A DNA stretch of 10,173 nucleotides from Elusimicrobia bacterium RIFCSPLOWO2_01_FULL_59_12 (GTDB lineage: Bacteria; Elusimicrobiota; Elusimicrobia; 2-01-FULL-59-12), in contig MGUR01000062.1 of assembly GCA_001800075.1 (NCBI GenBank), forward strand, positions 62,157-72,329, read 5' to 3'. The position numbers and the translations under genes are program-made. The notes under the pieces are model-generated. The model saw nothing but the letters and a program-made list of their open reading frames with translations. It was not told where the DNA came from and made no database searches. This document shows positions 1 through 6,358 of this stretch, one piece after another (within the stretch, counting starts at the first letter, position 1; each line of letters starts with the position of its first letter).

Positions 1-647
1 AGTCTGCGCGCGCGCCGGCTGCCGTCAACCCGCTCAGTTCCTTCTACTCCCTGCTGCTGCCGGCGGGCCTTTCTCACACGCTCAACGAGACGGCCACGCT
101 GACGCTCACCTATGACACCGCGGCGGATCCCAACCTGATCAACATTTATTTCTTTAACGGCTCGCAATACCTGATCGAGAACTACCAGCGCGTGGTGGAC
201 ACCTCCAACCATACGATCTCCGTCGGTGTCAGCCACTTCTCCACCTTCGTGGTGATCCAGAGCAACCAGCCGGTGATCCAGGTCGACGGGGACGCCTCCA
301 GCACGCCCGACATAGAGGTCTTTAACTTTCCCAATCCGTTCAATCTGCAATCCAAAACCAAGACGCTCAACCACGGCGGCTCCACTTCCGATCTGACGAC
401 CGACGGGACGATCATCCGCTACGCCATCCCGGCGGCGATGGCGGGCCATGCGGCGATCGAAATCTACACCCTGGTGGGTGAAAAAGTGCGGTCCCTGAAT
501 CTGGGCGCCCCGTCGACGGACACCTACAACTATGTGGAGTGGAACGGCCGCAACGACGCGGGGAATGCCGTCGCCAGCGGCGTTTATATCGGCATGCTGA
601 AAGTCGGCTCGAAGACTAAATTCTTCAAGATGGCGGTGATCAAGTGA
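1..647 (+). CDS. Secreted surface protein, C-terminal part, with T9SS/FlgD-like C-terminal domain (5' truncated by window edge)
   Basis: The frame is open from base 3 to the TGA at 645-647, giving 214 residues of a protein whose N-terminus lies outside the window. Residues about 30-85 form a beta-rich module with alternating hydrophobic residues (ATLTLTYD) closing with the motif VSHFSTF (about 76-82), a pattern seen in ZU5-like or similar extracellular domains. Residues about 106-214 look like a FlgD-Ig / type IX secretion C-terminal sorting domain: FPNPFN (109-114), GEKVR, EWNGRND (179-185), GVYIGML (193-199) and a terminal KMAVIK. Such domains end secreted or surface-attached proteins of Bacteroidota, Elusimicrobiota and relatives and direct export across the outer membrane when a T9SS is present. 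A PorV-like gene follows, which fits that role. The catalytic or binding part of the protein is not visible, so its activity is unknown. Confidence 0.85.
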   Translation, partial: SARAPAAVNPLSSFYSLLLPAGLSHTLNETATLTLTYDTAADPNLINIYFFNGSQYLIENYQRVVDTSNHTISVGVSHFSTFVVIQSNQPVIQVDGDASSTPDIEVFNFPNPFNLQSKTKTLNHGGSTSDLTTDGTIIRYAIPAAMAGHAAIEIYTLVGEKVRSLNLGAPSTDTYNYVEWNGRNDAGNAVASGVYIGMLKVGSKTKFFKMAVIK

Positions 648-680
648 CGATGCTCTATTGCATCGGTCATAAGAAAGCAT

Positions 681-817
681 CGTCACCCCGGCAGGTCGTA
701 AGCCGGGTGGAGACCCGGGGTCCAGGGACGTTACTTCAACGCCGCTGGATTCCCGCCCTCCACGCGACTGGGCGGGCGCGCCGGAAGTGTGGCGTGCGCG
801 CTTTCGCGGGAATGACG
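681..817. repeat. Palindromic intergenic repeat (MITE/REP-like) overlapping the start of the PorV-like gene
   Basis: The segment is bounded by imperfect inverted ends: CGTCACCCCGGC (681-692) and, read on the other strand from 817, CGTCATTCCCGC (9 of 12 identical). Inside are two further dyads: CCGGC (688-692) with GCCGG (702-706), and a perfect CCCGCCC (752-758) with GGGCGGG (770-776). The phrases GGGGTCCAGGGA and CTGGATTCCCGC are typical of short dispersed repeats of the form 'CGTCATTCCCGCGAAAGCGGGAATCCAG' that I know from many bacterial genomes. No transposase is encoded, so it would be a non-autonomous element. It lies between the secreted-protein gene and the PorV-like gene and its right end includes the ATG at 812. 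Copy number elsewhere cannot be judged from this window. Confidence 0.65.
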
Positions 818-1807
818 GTGGGGATGCTTGTCCTGCTATCTTCCTTCGCCGGCGCGTTTGGGAAAAGCGACGCGGGCACCAGCGGGGCCGTTTTCCTCAA
901 GATCGGTCCGGGCGCGCGGCCCGCGGGGATGGGCGAGGCCTTCACGGGCGTGGCGGATGACATCCACGCGATCTACTGGAACCCGGCCGGCCTGGCCAAG
1001 CTCAAGCATCCCGAGCTCACCGGAATGCACATGCAATGGTTCCAAAATGTAAGCTACGAATTTGCCGCGTTCGCCTATCCCACTCAAACCCGCGGGACCT
1101 GGGGCTTTGCGGTCACCAACCTGCACACCGATGACATCGAGCGCCGCACGGAAGACACCGACGCGCCGCTGGAGCGCTTCGGCGCCAGCGACAGCGCCTA
1201 CTGGCTCAGTTATGCGTATCCCGTAACGGACCGCCTGTCCCTGGGCGCCAATGTCAAACACATCCGGCTTTCCCTGGATTCCGTGCATGCCAATGCCTAC
1301 GCGATCGACGGCGGGATCACCTATGACACCGACTGGCATGGATTGCGCCTGGGAAGCTCCCTGCAGAACGTCGGAACGCAGGTCAAGTTTGTCAGCGAGT
1401 CGGATCCCCTGCCATTGACGATCCGCATGGGCGCGAGCCTGCAGCCGATACCGAAAAAACTTCTTTTGTCGATGGACGTCCTGATCCCGCGCGATCACGA
1501 TATCGGATTGGCCGTGGGCGGCGAATACCGCCACGCCGTCTCCAAATCCATGGGGTACAGCGTGCGCGCGGGCTACCGTTCGGACAGCGATGTCTCAGGG
1601 TTCGCGGGCGTGTCGGCGGGAGGCGGGCTGGAGATCGGCCGGGTCGGTTTTGACTTTGCCTGGGTGCCCTTCGGTGATCTGGGCAATTCCTACCGCTACG
1701 CCATGCACGTCAAATTCGGTCCTGCTCCGAACGAGAAAAAGGGCGGCGGCATCCTCGAGAATTCCTCCCAGGAATTCGAACCTTCCCTGAGCTTCTTGAC
1801 GGATTAA
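812..1807 (+). CDS. PorV/PorQ-family outer-membrane beta-barrel protein
   Basis: From the ATG at 812 the product has 331 residues. Residues 1-17 (MTVGMLVLLSSFAGAFG) read as a signal-peptide core. The mature N-terminus carries the hallmark PorV/PorQ pattern: AGTSGAVFLKIGPGARPAGM followed by GEAF, VADD and YWNPAGL (about 21-60). The rest alternates aromatic and polar residues as in an outer-membrane barrel of the FadL superfamily. PorV in type IX secretion binds the C-terminal domain of cargo and delivers it to the attachment complex; the upstream neighbour ends in such a domain. The frame is open back to a GTG at 644 overlapping the previous stop, but codons before 794 are translated repeat element and look unnatural. 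GTG at 794 (adding an Arg to the n-region), GTG at 818 and ATG at 824 are alternative starts, and none has a strong Shine-Dalgarno. Family assignment is firm; start and partner are inference. Confidence 0.85.
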   Translation: MTVGMLVLLSSFAGAFGKSDAGTSGAVFLKIGPGARPAGMGEAFTGVADDIHAIYWNPAGLAKLKHPELTGMHMQWFQNVSYEFAAFAYPTQTRGTWGFAVTNLHTDDIERRTEDTDAPLERFGASDSAYWLSYAYPVTDRLSLGANVKHIRLSLDSVHANAYAIDGGITYDTDWHGLRLGSSLQNVGTQVKFVSESDPLPLTIRMGASLQPIPKKLLLSMDVLIPRDHDIGLAVGGEYRHAVSKSMGYSVRAGYRSDSDVSGFAGVSAGGGLEIGRVGFDFAWVPFGDLGNSYRYAMHVKFGPAPNEKKGGGILENSSQEFEPSLSFLTD

Positions 1808-1810
1808 AGC

Positions 1811-2326
1811 TTAAATCCGGGATTTCAGCGCAGGCTGGCAGCGCTTTTCACACCCCAGGCGCGCCTTCCAATGGCGGCGCATCAAGGTCGGTGGATCCAG
1901 GCGCAGAAGGAGCTGGGGACACTGGCACTGGAATAGAAGCGGCTGTGATTGGTCCGCCCAACGGTTGGCCCGCTCCATGACATCCGCGGGAGGCGGCCTT
2001 TCGGATTGCAGGTCATACGGCCTTTTAATAGCGCCGCCTCGAGCCAGCTCCCGCTTGTCGAATATCTTTAAAATGTCGGCCGCTTCCAACGGGAGAAGGT
2101 AGTAGCCGGGGCGCCACGCCGCAGTGTCTTTTGATTCCTCGGCGTCCAGCTGGAAGACCAGGTATTTCCCTACCGCCCCGTGCTTTTTCTTGAAAAATTC
2201 CGGCGTTTCGGCGGACACAAAGTCCGACGGCCGCAGTCCCAGCCGCTGGTGGCAATCCCGCAGCGCGAGGGTGGCCGACTCGGCTTCCGGAGGATGCCCG
2301 TAATGCCCGATAAAAAGCTTGCCCAT
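1811..2326 (-). CDS. Hypothetical protein with C-terminal Cys/His cluster
   Basis: The 171-residue product is not one I recognise. It has no signal peptide or membrane segment and is probably cytoplasmic. The N-terminal two thirds are mixed alpha/beta (MGKLFIGHYG, KYLVFQLD, GYYLLPLEAADILKIFD). The C-terminus has Cys134, Cys136, His152, Cys159 and Cys163 in a CxC...HW...C...C arrangement that could bind a metal such as zinc; this is inference from spacing only. Its 3' end is 3 bp from the end of the convergent PorV-like gene, and its 5' end is 70 bp from the divergent cyclase-receiver gene, so the last two share a promoter region. The codon composition matches its neighbours, supporting a real gene. 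No Shine-Dalgarno is evident before the ATG at 2326. Confidence 0.6.
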   Translation of the reverse strand: MGKLFIGHYGHPPEAESATLALRDCHQRLGLRPSDFVSAETPEFFKKKHGAVGKYLVFQLDAEESKDTAAWRPGYYLLPLEAADILKIFDKRELARGGAIKRPYDLQSERPPPADVMERANRWADQSQPLLFQCQCPQLLLRLDPPTLMRRHWKARLGCEKRCQPALKSRI

Positions 2327-2344
2327 GGATGAATACCCATCCCC

Positions 2345-2372
2345 ATTCTAAAGATATTCTTCTTGAAATCAA
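2345..2372 (-). promoter_or_regulatory. Candidate promoter for the hypothetical gene at 1811-2326
   Basis: On the minus strand TTGATT (2372-2367) is followed after 16 bp by TAGAAT (2350-2345), giving 4/6 and 5/6 matches to sigma-70 elements. Transcription would begin near 2338, leaving about a dozen bases before the ATG at 2326. It overlaps the -35 of the divergent promoter, so the two could compete. Confidence 0.35.
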
Positions 2373-2391
2373 CCTCTTCCGACGGTATACA
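2363..2391 (+). promoter_or_regulatory. Candidate sigma-70-type promoter abutting the cyclase-receiver start codon
   Basis: TTGAAA (2363-2368) and TATACA (2386-2391) are separated by exactly 17 bp, matching consensus at 5/6 and 4/6 positions. Only 5 bases (ACACC) lie between the -10 and the ATG at 2397, so a normal start point 6-7 bases downstream would fall at or next to the ATG. There is no Shine-Dalgarno, which fits a leaderless mRNA. Confidence 0.5.
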
Positions 2392-2396
2392 ACACC

Positions 2397-3356
2397 ATGG
2401 ATCCGAGCGCCGGGCTTTCGGGTGTCGCAGACCTCTTCTCAAAAACGAGCACGTTTGTGTCCATCGACGTCGTTGATTCGACGTCGCTGAAAAGCGGTGA
2501 AAACGAACAGGACGTCATCTACACTTTCCTGACCTATCACAAAATGGTCCGGGAGCTGGCCTACACCCATCATGGGGAAATCGCCACCATCTCCGGAGAT
2601 GGGATGATGTGCCGCTTTGAACGGGCCGATGACGCCGCCGCCGCCGTCCAAAACATCTTGCGGGAAACCCCGAGTTTCAACAAAAGACAAAACCGCCTCT
2701 CGCGGCCCTTCGCCCTTCGCTTAGGCGTCAACACCGGCCAAGTGTATGAAAGCCAGTCGATGGCCGCGGGACAGCTCATTTCACACACCATTGATGTCGC
2801 GGCCAAACTGCAGCAATCCAGCCTTCCCAACCAGGCCCGGTTTTCGCAGGAGACGGTCAACGCGCTGATACAGGCCTCCCTGCCGCTGGCGCGCCTGGGA
2901 TGGGACGTGAACCTCAAGACAACGGCCTATCAATACACCGGTGTCGAAGACACGCGCGTCGTCCAAAGAACCCTTCCCAGCCCGGTGAAAATCCTCCTGG
3001 TGGAGGACGATCTCTCCGACCTGATGAAATTGAGAAAGCTTCTCTGGGCACGCCGTCAGGAACCCCTGCCGGCCTTCACGCCTCCGCAGGCGGCGCTCTG
3101 CACCCTCGCCTGGAAACCGCATGTGATCCTGGCCAGCACGGACCTGGCGTGGGACGCGGGCTGGGAACTGCTCAAGGCGCTCCGCTCCGATCACCAAGCG
3201 TCGCACATCCCGGTGATCATGATGTCTCAGCAAACGACGGGAGAAACCGTGGAGAAGTGCTTTGGACTGGGCGCGAACGGATTTTTAAGGAAGCCGATCG
3301 AAGAACAACAGGTCGCCAAGCGCGTCGATATGGTTCTGCGTGAGTTTTATTTGTAA
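2397..3356 (+). CDS. Class III nucleotide-cyclase-like domain fused to a degenerate response-regulator receiver domain
   Basis: The 319-residue protein has two domains. Residues about 18-185 are a class III adenylate/guanylate cyclase homology domain: FVSIDVVDST carries the first metal Asp (Asp24), ISGDGMMCRF the second (Asp68), and LRLGVNTG (107-114) is the usual core strand. At the place of the catalytic NxxxR, however, the protein has DVAAK (Asp133, Lys137). Residues about 196-315 are a CheY-like receiver: acidic pair Asp204/Asp205 in LLVEDD, Ser277 in IPVIMMS, and Lys299 in LRKP, but the phospho-acceptor position is Ser247 (VILAS) with Asp249 two residues on. No transmembrane segment is present. 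The order cyclase-then-receiver reverses the common receiver-then-output layout. ATG 2397 is the first start after an in-frame stop at 2364-2366. The end overlaps the convergent HEAT gene by 10 bp. Domain calls are confident; loss of cyclase activity and of phosphorylation is inferred. Confidence 0.85.
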   Translation: MDPSAGLSGVADLFSKTSTFVSIDVVDSTSLKSGENEQDVIYTFLTYHKMVRELAYTHHGEIATISGDGMMCRFERADDAAAAVQNILRETPSFNKRQNRLSRPFALRLGVNTGQVYESQSMAAGQLISHTIDVAAKLQQSSLPNQARFSQETVNALIQASLPLARLGWDVNLKTTAYQYTGVEDTRVVQRTLPSPVKILLVEDDLSDLMKLRKLLWARRQEPLPAFTPPQAALCTLAWKPHVILASTDLAWDAGWELLKALRSDHQASHIPVIMMSQQTTGETVEKCFGLGANGFLRKPIEEQQVAKRVDMVLREFYL

Positions 3357-4123
3357 AAATGCCAGAACAGCGCCGCTCCGGCCGACAAACACGCGGCAAA
3401 CCCCGCCGCCACCCCAAAAATTGGAATAGCCCGCCGAACCGGCCCGCCCAAACGCCGCAGGGATGCCTCCGCGCCCGCCCGGATCAACGCGTCTTTTCGG
3501 CCGAGGAGCCGCCGCAAGGGAAGCACCGCCGCCCTGTCGCCTGCTTCTCCCAGCGCCCAGATGGCCTGAAAGGAAACTTCCCGGCTGGTGTGACGAGCCA
3601 GCTTGATGAGCGCGGGAACCACCCGGGGGTCTTGGACTCCCGCAATAATATGCGCGAGATAGGCTTGAACGGTCGGATTATTGCGATCGGCTTCATGCAG
3701 CAGCTCCTCAAGCGCCAGCGGATCGTTAATCTGCGCAAGCGCCCACACGGCCGTTGAGCGCAGCTCTTCATCCCCCGTTTTGATGGCCTGGACTAAGGCG
3801 CTGACAGCGCGCCTGTCCCGCAATCGCCCAAGCAGCCGCGCCACTTCAGCGGCTCCCTTATGGGACTGTTCGCTGAGCAAATTGATCAACGTCGGAACGG
3901 CGGCGGATCCCTTCTGAGCGATGCGGTCGGCGGCGCTTTTTCGAACAAAAGGATCATTGTTCCCAAGCTGGACCAGGTCTTCCGGCAATGACCCCTCCAT
4001 CCCGGAATCGGCCGGCAACTCGGCGGCGGCCGCCTGGCCCGCCTCATCCCGGCGGCAGTACGGACAGACGTCAATGGAGGTCGGGATGTCCTTGCCGCAA
4101 GAAGGGCACTTTTTCCGGAACAT
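3347..4123 (-). CDS. Zinc-ribbon, HEAT-repeat protein with C-terminal membrane anchor
   Basis: The 258-residue product starts with a four-Cys zinc ribbon, CPSC (6-9) and CPYC (20-23), followed by an Ala/Pro-rich linker. Residues about 48-226 are HEAT repeats of the PBS-lyase type: repeating two-helix units of about 31 residues with phrases such as AVPTLINLL, AVSALVQAI, STAVWALAQI, VVPALIKLA and QAIWALGEAGD. Residues about 233-256 form one hydrophobic helix ending in FWHFYK, with no signal peptide, so the protein is probably tail-anchored with the ribbon and repeats in the cytoplasm. HEAT scaffolds usually mediate protein-protein contacts; a partner cannot be named. The gene follows the TCA operon on the same strand after a repeat element, and its 3' end overlaps the cyclase-receiver gene by 10 bp. 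No Shine-Dalgarno precedes the ATG at 4123. Confidence 0.8.
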   Translation of the reverse strand: MFRKKCPSCGKDIPTSIDVCPYCRRDEAGQAAAAELPADSGMEGSLPEDLVQLGNNDPFVRKSAADRIAQKGSAAVPTLINLLSEQSHKGAAEVARLLGRLRDRRAVSALVQAIKTGDEELRSTAVWALAQINDPLALEELLHEADRNNPTVQAYLAHIIAGVQDPRVVPALIKLARHTSREVSFQAIWALGEAGDRAAVLPLRRLLGRKDALIRAGAEASLRRLGGPVRRAIPIFGVAAGFAACLSAGAALFWHFYK

Positions 4124-4160
4124 ATCTGTTTTTTGCAGAAGTACGGCGGTTTTGCAAGAG

Positions 4161-4289
4161 AAGCCTCACCCCCCGATCGCCGCGGCGACCGGTTCCCCCT
4201 CTCCTTGACAGGAGAAGGGACGACTTATCGTATAACCCTCTCCCGTCAGGGAGGGGTGGCCCCGCGTTCAGTGGGGACGGGTGAGGCTT
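4161..4289. repeat. Palindromic repeat element with 11-bp perfect terminal inverted repeats
   Basis: AAGCCTCACCC (4161-4171) is exactly the reverse complement of GGGTGAGGCTT (4279-4289). Inside are three hairpins: TCTCCT/AGGAGA around a TGAC loop (4200-4215), CTCCC/GGGAG around a GTCA loop (4240-4253), and CCCC/GGGG (4260-4276). No coding sequence fits. The architecture matches short dispersed REP- or MITE-type elements. It occupies nearly all of the 174-bp gap between the end of sucD and the start of the HEAT gene and could form a stable RNA structure that limits read-through or protects the sucD mRNA end; that role is inference. Confidence 0.7.
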
Positions 4290-4297
4290 ATTGAGCG

Positions 4298-5182
4298 TCA
4301 GGCTTTCGCGGACATGATCGACGCGACGGTTTCTCCCAAGGATTCCGGGCTTTTGGCCACGCGGATCCCGGCCTGCTGTAAAAGTCTCATTTTCTCCGCC
4401 GCGGTTCCCGAGGACCCTTCGATGATCGCGCCCGCATGACCCATCCGCCGGCCGGGCGGCGCCGTTTGGCCGGCGATAAACGCGACCATCGGTTTGGTCA
4501 TGCGTTTTTTAAAAAACTCAGCCGCTTCTTCCTCGGCGCGGCCGCCTATTTCTCCGATCAGCAGCACCGCATCCGTTCCGGGATCTTCCTGAAACAATTC
4601 GAGCAAGTCGACAAAGGAAGTTCCGATGAGGGGGTCGCCTCCGATCCCGATCACCGTGGACTGGCCGATCCCCCTTTGGCTCAGCTGCCAGACGGCTTCA
4701 TAGGTCAGCGTCCCGGAGCGGGACAGCACGCCCACGGAACCGCGCTTGTGAATATAGCCGGGCATGATGCCGATCTTGCATTCACCGGGCGTGATCAACC
4801 CCGGCCCGTTCGGCCCGATCAGCCGGCCCTTCCATCCCATACCGGTTAACCGGGCCTTGACGCGCGCCATATCCAGTACGGGAATCCCTTCCGTGATGCA
4901 TACGATCAGGCGGATGCCGGCCGTGGCCGCTTCCAGAATGGCGCTGGCGGCGTGCGCCGCCGGCACAAAACTCATGGAGGCGTCCGCGCCGGTGGCCTTC
5001 ACGGCGTCTTTCACCGCATTGAACACCGGCACGCCCCCCACCGTGGCGCCGCCTTTGCCCGGCGTCACGCCCGCCACGACCCGGGTCCCGTAAGCCAGGC
5101 ACTGCTGTGAATGAAACGATCCCGCGGATCCGGTGATCCCCTGGCAGAGGACCTTCGTATCTTTGTTAATCAGGATGCCCAT
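4298..5182 (-). CDS. sucD: Succinyl-CoA synthetase (ADP/GDP-forming) alpha subunit
   Basis: This 294-residue protein is the alpha subunit of succinyl-CoA synthetase, which makes ATP or GTP while converting succinyl-CoA to succinate in the TCA cycle (and the reverse). The N-terminal CoA-binding Rossmann domain shows GITGSAG (15-21); the ligase half has SRSGTLTYEAV (154-164), IGIGGDP (178-184) and IGEIGG (209-214). The phosphorylated histidine is His249 in RMGHAGAII. Length is close to the E. coli protein. The segment GPNGPG (123-128) has Gly126 where E. coli has Cys123, a position usually kept as Cys. The ATG at 5182 is 6 bp after the sucC stop, with an A/T-rich stretch and no Shine-Dalgarno, so translation is probably coupled to sucC. 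It is last in the folE-gltA-sucC-sucD run. Confidence 0.97.
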   Translation of the reverse strand: MGILINKDTKVLCQGITGSAGSFHSQQCLAYGTRVVAGVTPGKGGATVGGVPVFNAVKDAVKATGADASMSFVPAAHAASAILEAATAGIRLIVCITEGIPVLDMARVKARLTGMGWKGRLIGPNGPGLITPGECKIGIMPGYIHKRGSVGVLSRSGTLTYEAVWQLSQRGIGQSTVIGIGGDPLIGTSFVDLLELFQEDPGTDAVLLIGEIGGRAEEEAAEFFKKRMTKPMVAFIAGQTAPPGRRMGHAGAIIEGSSGTAAEKMRLLQQAGIRVAKSPESLGETVASIMSAKA

Positions 5183-5188
5183 AAAAAA

Positions 5189-6358
5189 CTAGTTGTCCGC
5201 CTTTGCGGCCGCCACAACCCGTTCAGCCGCCTCCGTCAAATCCTTCGCTGATGTGAGCGTCAGACCTGAAGCGTTCAAAAGGTCACGCCCTTCTTCCACA
5301 TGGGTTCCTTCCAGCCGGACGACCAGCGGAATACGTAGGCCGACCTCTTTGGCCGCCGCGATGATCGCCGTCGCGATCACGTCGCACTTCATAATGCCGC
5401 CGAAAATATTCACCAGAACGGCCTTCACCCGGGGGTCTGCCAGAAGAATGCGGAAGGCCTCGGTCACCTGCTGGGTGTTCGCGCCGCCCCCCACGTCCAG
5501 AAAATTGGCCGGCTCCCCGCCGTGGACCTTGATCAGATCCATCGTGGCCATGGCCAGTCCCGCCCCATTCACCATGCACCCGATGTTCCCATCCAGGGCG
5601 ATATAGTTGACGCCCGCCTGAGCGGCGCGCGCTTCGAGCGGATTGTCCTCGGCCGTGTCATGCCAGGCTTTGGCTTCCGGATGGCGGAAAAGAGCATTGT
5701 CATCCAGGGTCATTTTCGCGTCCATCGCGATCGCTTGGCCTTCGGACGTCACGCCCAAAGGATTGACCTCCACCAGCGAAGCATCCATCGCGAGAAAAGC
5801 CTTGCACACGCCTTGAATCACGGCGGCCACAGACTCCACCGCTGATCCCTGCAGCCCCAGTCTTTGCGCCAATGCGCGAGCCGCTTCCACGCCCAGACCG
5901 TTCTCCGGATCAACCGTCTCAAAAAGGATGGCGTCCGGTTTGTTTTTCGCAATGTCCTCAATATCCATGCCGCCTTCGCGGGAGGCCATCACCACGGGCG
6001 CCGCTTTAGAGCGGTCCATGATGCAGGCGACATAGAGCTCCTGCGCCACGGTCAGGGCTTGTTCCACATAAAGTTTTCGCACGATCACGCCGCCGGGACC
6101 CGTCTGATGCGTGACCAAGGTTTTGCCAAAGAGGGATTGGACCGCGGACTCCAGATCCGCTTTGGTGCCGGCCTTAAGAATGCCGCCGGCCTTGCCGCGG
6201 CCACCGGTATGCACCTGGGATTTAACAACCCAGGGACCCGGAGGCAGCTTGGCGGACACACCGGGCCATTCCTGAAGCGACAAAAGCGGCACCCCGAGGG
6301 GAACGGGAACGCCCTCTTTCCAGAGGATTTCTTTTGCCTGGAATTCGTGAAGTTTCAC
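5189..6358 (-). CDS. sucC: Succinyl-CoA synthetase (ADP/GDP-forming) beta subunit
   Basis: The 389-residue beta subunit supplies the nucleotide-binding ATP-grasp domain of succinyl-CoA synthetase and matches the usual length of about 388. Visible signatures are MKLHEFQAKEIL at the N-terminus, GPWVVKSQVH then GGRGKAGG (41-59) for nucleotide contact, EVNPL with Asn199 and AMDAKM with Asp213 for magnesium, NIGCMVNGAGLAM (258-270), GGEPANFLDVGGG (280-292) and VLVNIFGGI (314-322) in the ligase domain. The start is a GTG at 6358-6356 directly after the TAA of gltA (TAAGTG), with no spacer and no Shine-Dalgarno, so reinitiation by the terminating ribosome is likely. It partners with sucD immediately downstream. 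Confidence 0.97.
   Translation of the reverse strand: MKLHEFQAKEILWKEGVPVPLGVPLLSLQEWPGVSAKLPPGPWVVKSQVHTGGRGKAGGILKAGTKADLESAVQSLFGKTLVTHQTGPGGVIVRKLYVEQALTVAQELYVACIMDRSKAAPVVMASREGGMDIEDIAKNKPDAILFETVDPENGLGVEAARALAQRLGLQGSAVESVAAVIQGVCKAFLAMDASLVEVNPLGVTSEGQAIAMDAKMTLDDNALFRHPEAKAWHDTAEDNPLEARAAQAGVNYIALDGNIGCMVNGAGLAMATMDLIKVHGGEPANFLDVGGGANTQQVTEAFRILLADPRVKAVLVNIFGGIMKCDVIATAIIAAAKEVGLRIPLVVRLEGTHVEEGRDLLNASGLTLTSAKDLTEAAERVVAAAKADN

Noticed and set aside
644..811. Extended N-terminus of the PorV-like protein starting at GTG 644 or ATG 650
   Set aside because: Most of this stretch is the palindromic repeat; the predicted peptide is Arg-rich and would bury the signal peptide inside the protein.
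681..817. CRISPR-like or transposon remnant reading of the repeat
   Set aside because: There is only one palindromic unit, no regularly spaced repeats and spacers, and no transposase or flanking target duplication I could identify.
836..1534. 232-codon minus-strand open frame across the PorV-like gene
   Set aside because: The sense frame encodes a clear PorV-family sequence; the antisense product shows no recognisable domain.
1802..1824. Possible terminator between the convergent genes at 1807/1811 (AAATC/GATTT stem)
   Set aside because: A 5-bp stem with a 3-base loop and no U-tract is too weak to call a terminator.
2900..3343. 147-codon plus-strand frame inside the cyclase-receiver gene, and minus-strand frames opposite it
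   Set aside because: The main frame shows the receiver motifs through this stretch; the others are shadows without domain similarity.
3359..4284. Several plus-strand frames opposite the HEAT gene and across the repeat at 4161-4289
   Set aside because: Ser/Arg/Pro-rich translations typical of antisense to HEAT-repeat genes; one of them runs through a palindromic repeat.
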